Source: Bactericera cockerelli (taxonomy: Eukaryota; Arthropoda; Insecta; Hemiptera; Triozidae). From it: a DNA stretch of 64,000 nucleotides. This document shows positions 27,425 to 38,511 of this stretch, piece by piece; position 1 is the first letter of the stretch, and each line of letters begins with the position of its first letter. The translations under genes and the position numbers were made by a program. The notes under the pieces were generated by a model. The model saw only the letters and a program-made list of their open reading frames with translations, was not told the DNA's origin and did no database searches. The stretch is taken from the NCBI GenBank assembly GCA_024516035.1, contig CM044959.1, positions 10,579,088-10,643,087 of the forward strand, given 5' to 3'.

Positions 27425-29430
27425 GAAATTTTGTAAGTATTGTCATCAGGAACTTGTAATTTGGAGGTATCATCAGCAATATAGAATTTGGAGGTATCAT
27501 CAGCAACATAGAATTTGGAGGTATTATCAGTAACATAGAATTTGGAGGTTTCATCAGCAACATATAATTTGGAGGTATCATCAGCAACATAGAATTTGGA
27601 GGTATCATCAGCAACAAAGAATTTGGAGGTATCATCAGCAACTTGAAATTTGGAGGTATCATCAGCAACTTGAAATTTGGAGGTATTATCAGCAACGTAC
27701 AATTTGGAGGTATTATCAGGAACTTGAAATTTAGAGGTATTATCAGCAACTTGAAATTTAGAGGTATTATCAGCAACATGGAATTTGGGGGTATCATCAG
27801 CAACGTAAAATTTGGAGGTATTATCAGCAACTTGAAATTTGGAGGTATCATCAGCAACTTGAAATTTGGAGGTATCATCAGCAACTTAGAATTTGGAGGT
27901 ATCATCAGCAACTTGAAATTTGGAGGTATTATCAGCAACGTAGAATTTGGAGGTATTATCAGCAACGTAGAATTTGGAGGTATTATCAGCAACTTGAAAT
28001 TTGGAGGTATCATCAGCAACTTGAAATTTGGAGGTATCATCAGCAACGTAGAATTTGGAGGTATTATCAGCAACTTGAAATTTGGAGGTATCATCAGCAA
28101 CTTGAAATTTAGAGGTATTATCAGCAACTTGAAATTTGGAGGTATTATCAGCAACTTAGAATTTGGAGGTATCATCAGCAACGTAGAATTTAGAGGTATC
28201 ATCAGCAACGTAGAATTTGGAGGTATCATCAGCAACTTGAAATTTGGAGGTATCATCAGCAACTTAGAATTTGGAGGTATCATCAGCAACTTGAAATTTG
28301 GAGGTATTATCAGCAACGTAGAATTTGGAGGTATTATCAGCAACGTAGAATTTGGAGGTATTATCAGCAACTTGAAATTTGGAGGTATCATCAGCAACTT
28401 GAAATTTGGAGGTATCATCAGCAACGTAGAATTTGGAGGTATTATCAGCAACTTGAAATTTGGAGGTATCATCAGCAACTTGAAATTTAGAGGTATTATC
28501 AGCAACTTGAAATTTGGAGGTATTATCAGCAACTTAGAATTTGGAGGTATCATCAGCAACGTAGAATTTAGAGGTATCATCAGCAACGTAGAATTTGGAG
28601 GTATCATCAGCAACTTGAAATTTGGAGGTATTATCAGCAACTTAGAATTTGGAGGTATTATCAGCAACGTAGAATTTGGAGGTATCATCCGCAACTTAGA
28701 ATTTGGAGGTATCATCAGCAACTTGAAATTTGGAGGTATTATCAGCAACGTAGAATTTGGAGGTATTATCAGCAACATAGAATTTGGAGGTATCATCAGC
28801 AACTTGAAATTTGGAGGTATCATCAGCAACTTAGAATTTGGAGGTATCATCAGCAACTTGAAATTTGGAGGTATTATCAGCAACGTAGAATTTGGAGGTA
28901 TTATCAGCAACATAGAATTTGGAGGTATCATCAGCAACTTAGAATTTGGAGGTATCATCAGCAACTTGAAATTTGGAGGTATCATCAGCAACGTAGAATT
29001 TGGAGGTATTATCAGCAACTTGAAATTTGGAGGTATCATCAGCAACTTGAAATTTGGAGGTATTATCAGCTACATAGAATTTGGAGGTATCATCAGCAAC
29101 TTAGAATTTGGAGGTATCATCAGCAACGTAGAATTTGGAGGTATCATCAGCAACAAAGAATTTGGAGGTGTCATCAGCAACATTGAATTTGGAAATATCA
29201 TCAGCAACATAGAATTTGGACGTATCATCAGCAACATAGAATTTGGAGGTATCATCAGCAACATAGAATTTGGAGGTATCATCAGCAACGTAGAATTTGG
29301 AGGTATCATCAGCAACATAGAGTTTGGGGGTATCACCGTATCATCAGCAACATGGAATTTTGTCAGTGTTATCATAAGTGGCATAGAATTTGGAGATATC
29401 ATCATCAGCGACATTACGTTGAATTCTAAT
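27425..29430. repeat. 27-bp tandem array, about 70 units, with a higher-order repeat
   Basis: The unit is GGAGGTATCATCAGCAACTT + GAAATTT, with variants at a few positions (TTG/TTA/GTA/ATA before GAA; T/C in the middle). A block of 14 units (378 bp) from about 27,935 is repeated from about 28,313, with the same order of variants for about 12 units. Because 27 is divisible by 3, reading frames stay open on both strands: plus, 27,643-29,460 (FGGIISNLK-type 9-mer) and minus, 29,045-27,315 (LLMIPPNFK-type 9-mer). Neither long frame has a convincing ATG context, splice site or flanking domain, so I treat it as a satellite-like array. Confidence 0.95.
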
Positions 29431-29469
29431 AATGTTGTATGTGCGTGTAGATACTTTTAATTTATCTGT

Positions 29470-30057
29470 GTTGTGATTTTTGCTCAATCTTTTTCTAGAA
29501 TAATTAAGTTTTCATTTCATCAAGTGGCTCGAAAACAGTTTTAATAAACATAAATCTGGTCAGCATTTGAACATAAGACATAGTTTTTTCCTACATATTA
29601 GTAACATTTTTAATTCCGTGCATTATACATGTGAAGCCAGTTGATAGCTGATCTACTAAGGCGTAGTTGAAGGTTCTAATAATAATGAATTCAATTCATG
29701 AAATAATTGATAAACAATGTTCTATGAACGCCATGAAATCTCCGAGTATGCAAATTGCAAAGAATACGTCCGAATTACTTAGTGACACAGAGCTATTTAA
29801 TTGGAATTCGACAAGAGTGGGTAGAGGGCGATTCGAAAAATTACAAAGACAACCGCGAATATTATTGTAAAAATAAAAGGAAAATTCGTCTTAAAAAAAC
29901 TTTGACTTTTATTTTCGCATATTGCATACTTTAGGTTTCACGGCGCTCATAAAAAAATGTTTTCTTTGCTGAGTTATAAGAATTCTAAAAATACAGGGTA
30001 CGCGATTATATATGGACTAAGTTTATTTGTTAGAACTAACGACAAACTCTGTTGCTG
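29470..30057. other. AT-rich stretch, no gene seen
   Basis: Nothing beyond short chance ORFs between the 27-bp array and the next SINE. Confidence 0.4.
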
Positions 30058-30059
30058 TC

Positions 30060-30248
30060 TGTCCCGGTAGCGCAGAGGTCAAGGTCTCGTCATTCAAAGG
30101 TCGCGGGTTCGAAACCCAGTCAGGACATGACATGACCCTCCCATTTGTGATTTGTCCACAATATTACGTCTTGGGCTTACTGCTAGAATAGTGGTACTCA
30201 ATAATCCTAATCGGGCAGTCGAAATAAGGCGATATTATTATTATTATT
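30060..30248 (+). mobile_element. SINE family B, full length
   Basis: GTCCCGGTAGCGCAGAGGTC head, box B GGGTTCGAAACCC, body TACGTCTTGGGCTTACTGCT and tail AAGGCGATATTATTATT. Confidence 0.85.
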
Positions 30249-30433
30249 TCTGTTATTTTCAAGTTACTTTTTATACTAGGATCTGAACAATAATGATTTA
30301 TGTGCCAGTTTTGGTATACGCCTGGTTTCGGGTTTGTCTTGTGGTCATGGTTCCAGTTCAAATACTTTGAAAAATATTATACGCTTCAATTGATTTCAAG
30401 AATAATACGTTTTTGGTTATCTTGTGAATATAA

Positions 30434-30608
30434 AGGGTTTGGTGGAAGAGAATGCCAAAGGCAATGACCCCACCCTTCAGTTAGGGCATATGTGTATATA
30501 TATTTATCTATTTTTTCCTCTTTATTGTTTATATTGTTTCCATTTTTTTATTTTTATAATAATTATTTGTGCTGTACATATGTCTTTTTATATCTAATAA
30601 AGTAGATA
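30434..30608 (+). mobile_element. Retroposon family F
   Basis: GGTTTGGTGGAAGAGAATGCC-AAA-GGCAAT hairpin, GACCCCACCCTTCAGTTAGG, AT-rich body, TCTAATAAAGTAG. Confidence 0.75.
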
Positions 30609-30757
30609 GATAGAGAGAAGATAGAAAAAGTATATGTAATAATATAAGCGACAAATTAAGTTAGAAAAGTAAGAACTTTAAAACGGTTATCAAATAACCT
30701 GATTTAATAATTAAATTTATGAGTTACGAAAAAAGGTAAAATTTAGATGCTTTAGAT

Positions 30758-31003
30758 CAGCGGTCGGCAACCTTTTGAACTACGCGGACCCCTTGCTTAT
30801 CTCGCAATTTTTTAAGGGACCCCCACATTACAAAGCTAGACATAGAGATTTAGGGGGAAGTAGGGTACTTCAGACTATTTATGATTCGAGTTCATGAGCT
30901 ATTTTTCTTCTTCTTTTTTTAAATCCTGAAATGGCTTCGCGGACCCCCAATTTAGCTCTCGCGGACCCCCGGGGGTCCGCGGACCCCAGGTTGCCGACCG
31001 CTG
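30758..31003. mobile_element. hAT-type miniature element with 8-bp target duplication
   Basis: 246 bp with perfect 16-bp ends CAGCGGTCGGCAACCT and its complement. It is flanked by the 8-bp direct repeat CTTTAGAT (30,750-30,757 and 31,004-31,011), the hAT hallmark. The inside has further copies of GCGGACCCC in both directions and no transposase, so it is non-autonomous. Confidence 0.9.
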
Positions 31004-31311
31004 CTTTAGATAACTTAGAACTATTTTCAGATAATAACTATTTCATCTCAATTAACATAGAAGAATTACAATGCATAAATAAAACAATTAAAAGTATTAA
31101 AACACTAAATATTATTTAGACTTTCAAAGCGAGCGAATGCACAATGAACCGATAAAATTGCAAGACCATTTTACTTCCGATAATTTTCTAATATTAGAAA
31201 TCCGAAGTATTGTGTTTGTTTTTGCAAAAATACATATATCTTGAAGATTCATAACTTCCTGGGCAACTTTGGTTTTGTGTTTGTCGGTCTGTCGGTCAAA
31301 AACATTCCTTG

Positions 31312-31965
31312 TGTTTGATAGTTTGACATGCCCCATACTTGCTTCAATCGGTTTAACTTTGTTTAACTTTTGGTAGCTAATCACCGAGTCACCGAGGTGA
31401 GAGCTGCCTTCAGTACTTACCATCAGTTCAGTTCAAATTTACCTACCGCCCGTTCATCTAGGGTTTCTTGATCTCGCAGGCTATCGTAGCATATAGGTAG
31501 TCCGACTTTTCATTATAAAGTTTCATCATTTTCATTTAAACACCTTTTCATATTTTCAATAATTAATACCAGTGCAACTAATCAACATAAATCTAAAATA
31601 ATAATATAATGCAGACCAAATTAAATATCAACTAGGCTAGGGTATCCCTTTCCTCTTCCCTCTAACATCTTTTTCTAACCCTTAGTCGCGGTCGCGTCTA
31701 TAATCTTCGGTCGCGAAAAACCAACCTCGATCGCGAAACTATAATATAAAATAATAACGTGTGACCTGTAAGTTGTACGGTAAGATTTATGTTGTAGTAA
31801 ATAGCATCAATTCATTTCACAGCATAGGCTTTTCTGGTTTGAGCTAGCACCCATATATACAGTCCACTAATCCGCTCACATGTAAGCTACCATTTCATTT
31901 GTCCTACAGGACCCTCTTTAATTTCATTTTCCATCCAGTGTAGTCAATACATTGATTACACCACA
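31312..31965 (+). repeat. 5' LTR of BEL/Pao element 2
   Basis: TGTTTGATAGTTTG to GATTACACCACA. It is followed by TTTTTTGATCCTTCGAACG, the likely primer-binding region. Confidence 0.95.
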
Positions 31966-32350
31966 TTTTTTGATCCTTCGAACGACGGATTAGCCTTTGC
32001 ATTTCAGCATTTTTAACCATTTTCAAAGGGTTTGCTTTCATGGCATAATAACTGTATTTCATATATTATCAAATGTTTAATTCAGTATAATTAGATATGT
32101 ATATTATTCATATTCAGTAATTACCTTTCAAATATTTTTTATTGATTATTTTCACACATTTTAAAATTTATTTTTAATAATAATTGGTTTATCCTATTTG
32201 TTCCATGCATTAGGTGCCAGCTATTCTTAATTGTCACTCATTGTGTTGTTCAATTTTTATTATCATTAATATTATTCATTGCTTTTCTTTTTAAATTAAG
32301 TGTCATTATTTCTTAATTTTTCATATTGTTTAAATAATTATCTTGTCAAA
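31966..32350 (+). promoter_or_regulatory. Leader of BEL/Pao element 2
   Basis: Non-coding stretch from the LTR to the gag ATG; it begins with the candidate primer-binding site. The ATG is preceded by GTCAAA, much like element 1 (TCAAAT). Confidence 0.6.
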
Positions 32351-33931
32351 ATGGGTTCAGACTCTGAAGAGGATACAGGTATTATGAATGGCAAATTGAA
32401 AACATTAACAGCTAAAAAAGAGTCGGCCTATGCGATTCTTAATTCTGTGTATGACTTAGCTCAGAAAGCCACGTCAACTGATACATATAAAACATTCTTA
32501 AACAAAGTGCATAATGTTGAAGGGTTAAAGACTAGGATTCTTGAATGTATTGATCAAATTAATGATTTAAATTTAAAGATTGATCCTACTAAATATAAGC
32601 CTTCGTTTCAGGGTGTTGATTCAGTCTATGATATGTGTGGTTATATACAGAAAAAACATGCTTATTGGTTGGCACATCAGGCCAAGACAGCGGACGCATC
32701 CAAAGACTTGCCCCAGCCAGTTGCCGTTCAGCCTAAAATTCATTTGCCTCCTTTAGATATAAAACAATTTTCAGGTGACCCCACAGAGTGGCCCCTGTGG
32801 TACGAGACATACAAGTCTCTAATTCATAACAACGCTGAGCTGTCAAATCAGCAGAAAGTGCAATATTTGGTTTCCAAGTTGTCTCATTCTGCACTCAATG
32901 TTTGCACAGGCATCTTACCCACGGCAGATAATTATGACACCATTTTTCAGGCACTGATCCAGAAGTACGACGACAAGAGAACACTCGCCATGTCCTACTT
33001 AGATAAATTGTTTAAATTCAAACCTTTGAAATCTGAGTCCGCTACAAATTTGAACATGTTTGTTGACAACTTTTCAGGTGCAGTTATGGCGCTGAAAAAC
33101 TTGCAAATACCCAATCTTGATGATTTTTTAATTTTAGCCTTAGCTTTAGGCAAATTGGACCCAGAAACTACAAAGCAGTTTGAAATGTTTGTCAAGGGTA
33201 CACCCATACCGACCTTTGAGCAGCTTAATAAGTTCGTCAAAGAACAGGCCAAAATGCTAGGCAGGATGCCGAATTCTTTCGTCAAAGTTGATCAGTCGCC
33301 TCAAAACAAATTTTCTCATGCTAAAATTTCTCCTCCTTATCATAATAAGAGTACAAATTTAGCTGTCTTTGAAAAGACTAAAACTTGTTGTGCTTGTCAT
33401 AAAGAGCCACATCCACTTTTCAACTGTGAAGTTTTTCTAAAACTTTCACCTGTTCAAAGATTTGATTTAGTTAAACAAAATAAAATTTGTATCAATTGCC
33501 TTAACGCTAATCATATAGTTACCGCATGCAAATCGAAACATAATTGTAATCATTGCTCGTCCCGGCACAATACATTGTTGCATTTTAGAGACAAGCAAGT
33601 TACACCGCAGACTTCTTGTTCTACAGAACAAAATCAGTCTAAGTCTAATGACGCTAACACTTCAACATGTTGTTCATATTACACCAAATCTGGTACCACT
33701 GATCATACAGTTCTGCTATCCACCGTCAAAGTTCACATTACAGATCAGAACGGGAAGAAACATTTAATTCGCATGCTGCTCGATTCCGGTAGCATGTCTC
33801 ATTTTATTACACTTCCTTGTGCTCAAAAGTTAGGCCTTCCGATTGACAACTCTCCTCACCGTGCAAGGTATCGGCTCAACAAGCAAAGCTGTCGCAGGTC
33901 AAACTTGTTTCACATTTTCATCTCGATTTGA
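32351..33931 (+). CDS. BEL/Pao element 2 gag plus start of the protease
   Basis: Starts at ATGGGTTCAGAC; the in-frame GTG upstream is not needed. Codes gag with a DUF1759-like region, Cys/His knuckles (CCACHKEPH, CINCLNANHIV, CNHCSSRHN) and the protease active site DSG at 33,782-33,790. About 70 nt after the active site the frame is lost; the ORF then continues in a wrong frame to 33,931. The position inside one domain argues for a mutation rather than a natural gag/pol junction. Confidence 0.9.
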   Translation: MGSDSEEDTGIMNGKLKTLTAKKESAYAILNSVYDLAQKATSTDTYKTFLNKVHNVEGLKTRILECIDQINDLNLKIDPTKYKPSFQGVDSVYDMCGYIQKKHAYWLAHQAKTADASKDLPQPVAVQPKIHLPPLDIKQFSGDPTEWPLWYETYKSLIHNNAELSNQQKVQYLVSKLSHSALNVCTGILPTADNYDTIFQALIQKYDDKRTLAMSYLDKLFKFKPLKSESATNLNMFVDNFSGAVMALKNLQIPNLDDFLILALALGKLDPETTKQFEMFVKGTPIPTFEQLNKFVKEQAKMLGRMPNSFVKVDQSPQNKFSHAKISPPYHNKSTNLAVFEKTKTCCACHKEPHPLFNCEVFLKLSPVQRFDLVKQNKICINCLNANHIVTACKSKHNCNHCSSRHNTLLHFRDKQVTPQTSCSTEQNQSKSNDANTSTCCSYYTKSGTTDHTVLLSTVKVHITDQNGKKHLIRMLLDSGSMSHFITLPCAQKLGLPIDNSPHRARYRLNKQSCRRSNLFHIFISI

Positions 33932-36900
33932 TCCTAATGTTTCATTTTCAGTTCACGCGTTAGTTGTAGACCACGTCACTAGCAAGTTACCTACAGCGCG
34001 TATTCAGAGTGAAGCTTTGAAGCACTTGCAAGGTATGCAGGTAGCAGATGATACCTTCGATGAGCCGCATAGTATCAGTGGTATACTGGGTGCCTCATTA
34101 TGGCCTCTAGTTATTCAAAGTGGTCAAATTACTGGTGGGCCAAATAGTCCGATTGGTGTTTGTACTAAACTAGGTATTGTGGTTATGGGTACCGCCCCCT
34201 TACAGTGGGATGATGGTGATACCTCTAATCAGACATTTTGTACTTTTGCTGAACAATCACTTGACACGATGGTGCACAAATTATGGGAGCTGGAAGACAT
34301 TCCGGATGTTGGTGCTTCCCCTTACAATGCAGAGGAAGCTTTGTGTGAGGACTTGTATAAAAATACTGTGTCTAGAGATGATTCAGGTCGATTCATTGTC
34401 GCTCTTCCCTTCAAGGAAAGTCCTAATGTACTGGGTGATTCATACATGAACGCTAAGAAAAGGCTTCTGAGTTTGGAAAAGAAACTTGAAAAATCTCCCG
34501 AGTTTAGACAGGGTTATAATGAAGCTCTACAGGACTTCATAGATTCTGGTCACATGTCTCCTTCTGATCATGATAATTTTTCAGGCGACCCTGTATTTAT
34601 CCTTCCACACCACGCCGTGATAAAAAGCAGTAGTTCAACTCCTATAAGACCTGTTTTTGATGGTTCCTGTGTAACCTCGAGTCAAAAGTCACTCAATGAT
34701 ATTTTGTTTTCAGGTCCCAATATTTATTCGGACTTATTTGTTGTCTTGTGCAACATGCGTTTGTTCAGTATATGCATCTGTTCTGACATCAGAAAAATGT
34801 TCAGACAAATATTTGTTCGTCCCCAAGACAGGGAATTTCAGAAAATTTTGTGGCGTTTCAATCCACAAGATCCTGTTTCAGTGTACACACTGAACACGGT
34901 TGTATTCGGGCTTAAGCCCTCCCCGTGGCTGGCGCTCCGTACAGTGAAGCAGCTAGTTATTGAGGAAGGGGCTAAGTATCCTGCTGCATCTCATGTTGTT
35001 TCCAGGGATATTTACATGGATGACCTGGCCACGAGCATAGCAGATGAAGATGAAGCCACAGAACTATACACTCAACTCAAAGATTTTTTCAGGTCTGGAG
35101 GTTTTGAGCTGGTGAAATGGTCTTCAAATTCTTCACGTCTCCTTCAAAATATTCCAGAGTCTGACAGGTTACAAAAACCTTTGGAATTAGAAGATAAGGG
35201 ATTTCAAAAAATCCTAGGCTTACAATGGGAATCAAACGATGATTTTTTCTCTTTCAGAATAGAGGAGATCGCAACTGATACACCCTGTAGCAAGAGATCC
35301 ATTCTCTCATTCGCAGCTAAGATATGGGATATCTTGGGCTTTCTTTGTCCGGTTATCATTAAAATTAAAATTTTATTACAACAGTTATGGAGTCAGCATT
35401 TAGATTGGGATGACACTCCTCCCTATCACATTATCAAAACTTGGAATGAGTTCCGACTTGAATTTCAAAAACTATCTCACCTCAAAATACCTCGTCATTT
35501 AGGTGTACTTGATCATAACATGCCCGTTACACTTGTTGGATTTTCAGATGCGAGTGAGAAGGCTTATGCTTGTATTATCTATTGTAGAGTTGTGTTACCT
35601 AATGATGACGTAATAGTGAGATTTGTTTGTGCCAAGTCGAAGGTAGCGCCATTGAAAACTATCTCAATACCGAGACTCGAACTCTGTGGTGCGCTTTTAC
35701 TCTCAAAGCTCATGCTTCTTATAATTAACACATTTCAATCGCGTTGCAATATTTCAGACATATACTGTTTTTCAGATTCAACTGTGACTCTAAATTGGAT
35801 TCAAAAATGTCCGAGCCAGTTAAATACATTTGTGGCAAATAGGGTTTCAAAAATCCAACAGAATGTAGATAAACAACATTGGTTTCACTGCAGTGGTTCA
35901 GACAACCCCGCAGACCACGCCACCAGAGGGTTAACGCCTGGTGAACTTATGCATCAGGATTGCATTTGGTACACAGGTCCTTCCTGGTTATCTCGGGACA
36001 TATCCGAGTGGGATTACCATCCAGTGGAGGTCATGAATTCCGTACCAGAGGAAAAGAAAATAGTTCTCGTTTCGCTTGATAATAAACCAAAATCTCCGTT
36101 TGACTTCTTCTCTCCTATTTTTAAGAGATTTTCCTCTTGGTTAAAATTACTTCACATGTTTGTTTATGTCCTCAGGTTTGTCAAGTTACTCCCTCATGGT
36201 GACGATATTTCATATTCAGACATTAAAACTGCTGAACAATATATTTTAAAAATCACTCAGCAATTTCATTTTTCAGATGTTTTCGAGTCTATTCATAAGA
36301 ACCAGCAATGTTCTCCTAGCATTCGCAAACTTAACCCTTTCATACAGGGTGGTCTCCTCAGAGTGGGGGGCAGACTCGTTCATTCTGATTTAAATTATGA
36401 ACAGAAGCATCCGATCTTATTACCACAAAAGGATCATGTTGTTACATTATTGGTAGAACACTACCACAAGACTAACCTTCATACAGGGTCTACCTTATTG
36501 TTTTCTCTTCTTAGAAACAATTATTGGATTCTAGGTGCGAGAAACCTCGTGCGAAAAATTGTTCGCTCATGTAACAAATGTTTCAGATGCAAACCAGATT
36601 CCACATCACCTCTCATGGGTAATCTTCCTGATTACAGGGTGCAACCAGCAGTCAAGGCATTCATTCATACAGGCCTGGACATGGCTGGCCCGTTCCATGT
36701 AACACTTAGCAAACATAGAGGTGTTAATAGCCAAAAGGCTTATCTTTGTCTCTTCATATGTATGAGTACCAAAGCATTGCACTTGGAACTTGTCTCAGAA
36801 ATGACTACTGAGTCGTTCATGGCAGCTTTTAAACGGTTCATTGTACGCCGCGGTCCTGTACTTTACATGTACAGTGACAACGGTACGAACTTTGTCGGTG

Positions 36901-37547
36901 CCAAAAACAAGTTAGATGAGGATTTCAGGTTGGGTTTGATTCAGCAGCAGATCATTTGGAAGTTCAGTCCTCCCTCCGCCCCTCATATGTCTGGTATATG
37001 GGAGAGTGGAGTCAAGAGTGTTAAAACACATCTTCACAGGGTTATTGGCACACAAATATTAACCTATGAAGAGCTCAATTCTGTTTTTATTATGATTGAG
37101 GGCCTGCTCAATAGTAAGCCATTGTGTAAGCTGAGCACTGATGATTCTTCTGAACCTGTTGCACTAACCCCCGCCCACTTTCTAACATTTCAGCCTTTAA
37201 CACACTTGCCAGCACGCGACGTGTTAACTGAACCTGCCAACCGACTTACTCGTTATGAGTTGCTCGACCAAATGATTCAATCCTTTTGGAAGAGATGGAG
37301 CAACGAATATTTGCATACTTTACAGGTTCGCAGCAAATGGACCAAGCATACTGATTCGTCTATCACTGTAGGTACACTTGTACTAATTAAACAAGATAAC
37401 TTTGTTCCTCCCTTACAGTGGCCCTTAGGTATAGTAGTCAAGGTCTATCCTGGGACCGATGGCATTGTGAGAGTGGCAGACATAAAGACAAAGCAAGGCA
37501 TTTTCAAAAGACCAGTCGTGAAACTTTGTCCATTGCCTACTCAATAA
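33843..37547 (+). CDS. BEL/Pao element 2 pol
   Basis: Up to 1,234 codons in the +1 frame relative to gag; the true start of this frame's protein is the shift at about 33,850-33,870, not an ATG. Order: rest of the A17 protease, reverse transcriptase with YMDD near 35,015, RNase H (FSDAS, CFSDS), HHCC zinc region, integrase with the D, D, E residues (GLDMAGPF, YSDNGTNF, GIWESGVK) and a C-terminal DUF5641-like tail ending LCPLPTQ. No internal stop. Confidence 0.9.
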   Translation: MTTLLTVQGIGSTSKAVAGQTCFTFSSRFDPNVSFSVHALVVDHVTSKLPTARIQSEALKHLQGMQVADDTFDEPHSISGILGASLWPLVIQSGQITGGPNSPIGVCTKLGIVVMGTAPLQWDDGDTSNQTFCTFAEQSLDTMVHKLWELEDIPDVGASPYNAEEALCEDLYKNTVSRDDSGRFIVALPFKESPNVLGDSYMNAKKRLLSLEKKLEKSPEFRQGYNEALQDFIDSGHMSPSDHDNFSGDPVFILPHHAVIKSSSSTPIRPVFDGSCVTSSQKSLNDILFSGPNIYSDLFVVLCNMRLFSICICSDIRKMFRQIFVRPQDREFQKILWRFNPQDPVSVYTLNTVVFGLKPSPWLALRTVKQLVIEEGAKYPAASHVVSRDIYMDDLATSIADEDEATELYTQLKDFFRSGGFELVKWSSNSSRLLQNIPESDRLQKPLELEDKGFQKILGLQWESNDDFFSFRIEEIATDTPCSKRSILSFAAKIWDILGFLCPVIIKIKILLQQLWSQHLDWDDTPPYHIIKTWNEFRLEFQKLSHLKIPRHLGVLDHNMPVTLVGFSDASEKAYACIIYCRVVLPNDDVIVRFVCAKSKVAPLKTISIPRLELCGALLLSKLMLLIINTFQSRCNISDIYCFSDSTVTLNWIQKCPSQLNTFVANRVSKIQQNVDKQHWFHCSGSDNPADHATRGLTPGELMHQDCIWYTGPSWLSRDISEWDYHPVEVMNSVPEEKKIVLVSLDNKPKSPFDFFSPIFKRFSSWLKLLHMFVYVLRFVKLLPHGDDISYSDIKTAEQYILKITQQFHFSDVFESIHKNQQCSPSIRKLNPFIQGGLLRVGGRLVHSDLNYEQKHPILLPQKDHVVTLLVEHYHKTNLHTGSTLLFSLLRNNYWILGARNLVRKIVRSCNKCFRCKPDSTSPLMGNLPDYRVQPAVKAFIHTGLDMAGPFHVTLSKHRGVNSQKAYLCLFICMSTKALHLELVSEMTTESFMAAFKRFIVRRGPVLYMYSDNGTNFVGAKNKLDEDFRLGLIQQQIIWKFSPPSAPHMSGIWESGVKSVKTHLHRVIGTQILTYEELNSVFIMIEGLLNSKPLCKLSTDDSSEPVALTPAHFLTFQPLTHLPARDVLTEPANRLTRYELLDQMIQSFWKRWSNEYLHTLQVRSKWTKHTDSSITVGTLVLIKQDNFVPPLQWPLGIVVKVYPGTDGIVRVADIKTKQGIFKRPVVKLCPLPTQ

Positions 37548-37844
37548 TCATATTCATGTACCTACTTGACCTATCAGCATTTATGCACTTGTAAATATAT
37601 TACATTTATTGCAATTTCACTTTTCTCATTATGTAACTTAACATTGTTTACTTTTTGCCTTTCATTTTAGGGCCTTATAGTAAGGTTTGTTACTTAGATT
37701 TCAAACTTTTTGCGGTGTTGGTTTATTTTTTCAAACTTGTTATTTTTTTCAATTTTTATGATTTTTGTCATAACTTTGTTATTTTTTGAACAATTTTCAT
37801 GATTTTTTTTTCATTTATTTTTTGCCTTGAAAGCAGATCCTTTC

Positions 37845-37857
37845 AAAGTGGGGGGTA
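37845..37857 (+). other. Polypurine tract of BEL/Pao element 2
   Basis: AAAGTGGGGGGTA directly before the 3' LTR. Confidence 0.6.
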
Positions 37858-38511
37858 TGTTTGATAGTTTGACATGCCCCATACTTGCTTCAATCGGTTT
37901 AACTTTGTTTAACTTTTGGTAGCTAATCACCGAGTCACCGAGGTGAGAGCTGCCTTCAGTACTTACCATCAGTTCAGTTCAAATTTACCTACCGCCCGTT
38001 CATCTAGGGTTTCTTGATCTCGCAGGCTATCGTAGCATATAGGTAGTCCGACTTTTCATTATAAAGTTTCATCATTTTCATTTAAACACCTTTTCATATT
38101 TTCAATAATTAATACCAGTGCAACTAATCAACATAAATCTAAAATAATAATATAATGCAGACCAAATTAAATATCAACTAGGCTAGGGTATCCCTTTCCT
38201 CTTCCCTCTAACATCTTTTTCTAACCCTTAGTCGCGGTCGCGTCTATAATCTTCGGTCGCGAAAAACCAACCTCGATCGCGAAACTATAATATAAAATAA
38301 TAACGTGTGACCTGTAAGTTGTACGGTAAGATTTATGTTGTAGTAAATAGCATCAATTCATTTCACAGCATAGGCTTTTCTGGTTTGAGCTAGCACACAT
38401 ATATACAGTCCACTAATCCGCTCACATGTAAGCTACCATTTCATTTGTCCTACAGGACCCTCTTTAATTTCATTTTCCATCCAGTGTAGTCAATACATTG
38501 ATTACACCACA
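37858..38511 (+). repeat. 3' LTR of BEL/Pao element 2
   Basis: 654 bp, same length as the 5' LTR and almost identical, followed by the target duplication CCTTG. Confidence 0.95.

Larger units (their letters stand above)
31312..38511 (+). mobile_element. BEL/Pao LTR retrotransposon 2, complete
   Basis: A 7.2-kb element with 654-bp LTRs at 31,312-31,965 and 37,858-38,511 and the 5-bp target duplication CCTTG (31,307-31,311; 38,512-38,516). The LTRs differ by one visible base (CACCCATATA versus CACACATATA). It belongs to a different lineage from element 1 but has the same domain order. Gag and pol are separated by one frameshift inside the protease region. Confidence 0.95.

Noticed and set aside
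27315..29460. Long ORFs on both strands as real proteins
   Set aside because: They are produced by a 27-bp repeat without stops; no good start, splice site or flanking domain. Kept as a finding, not as a gene.
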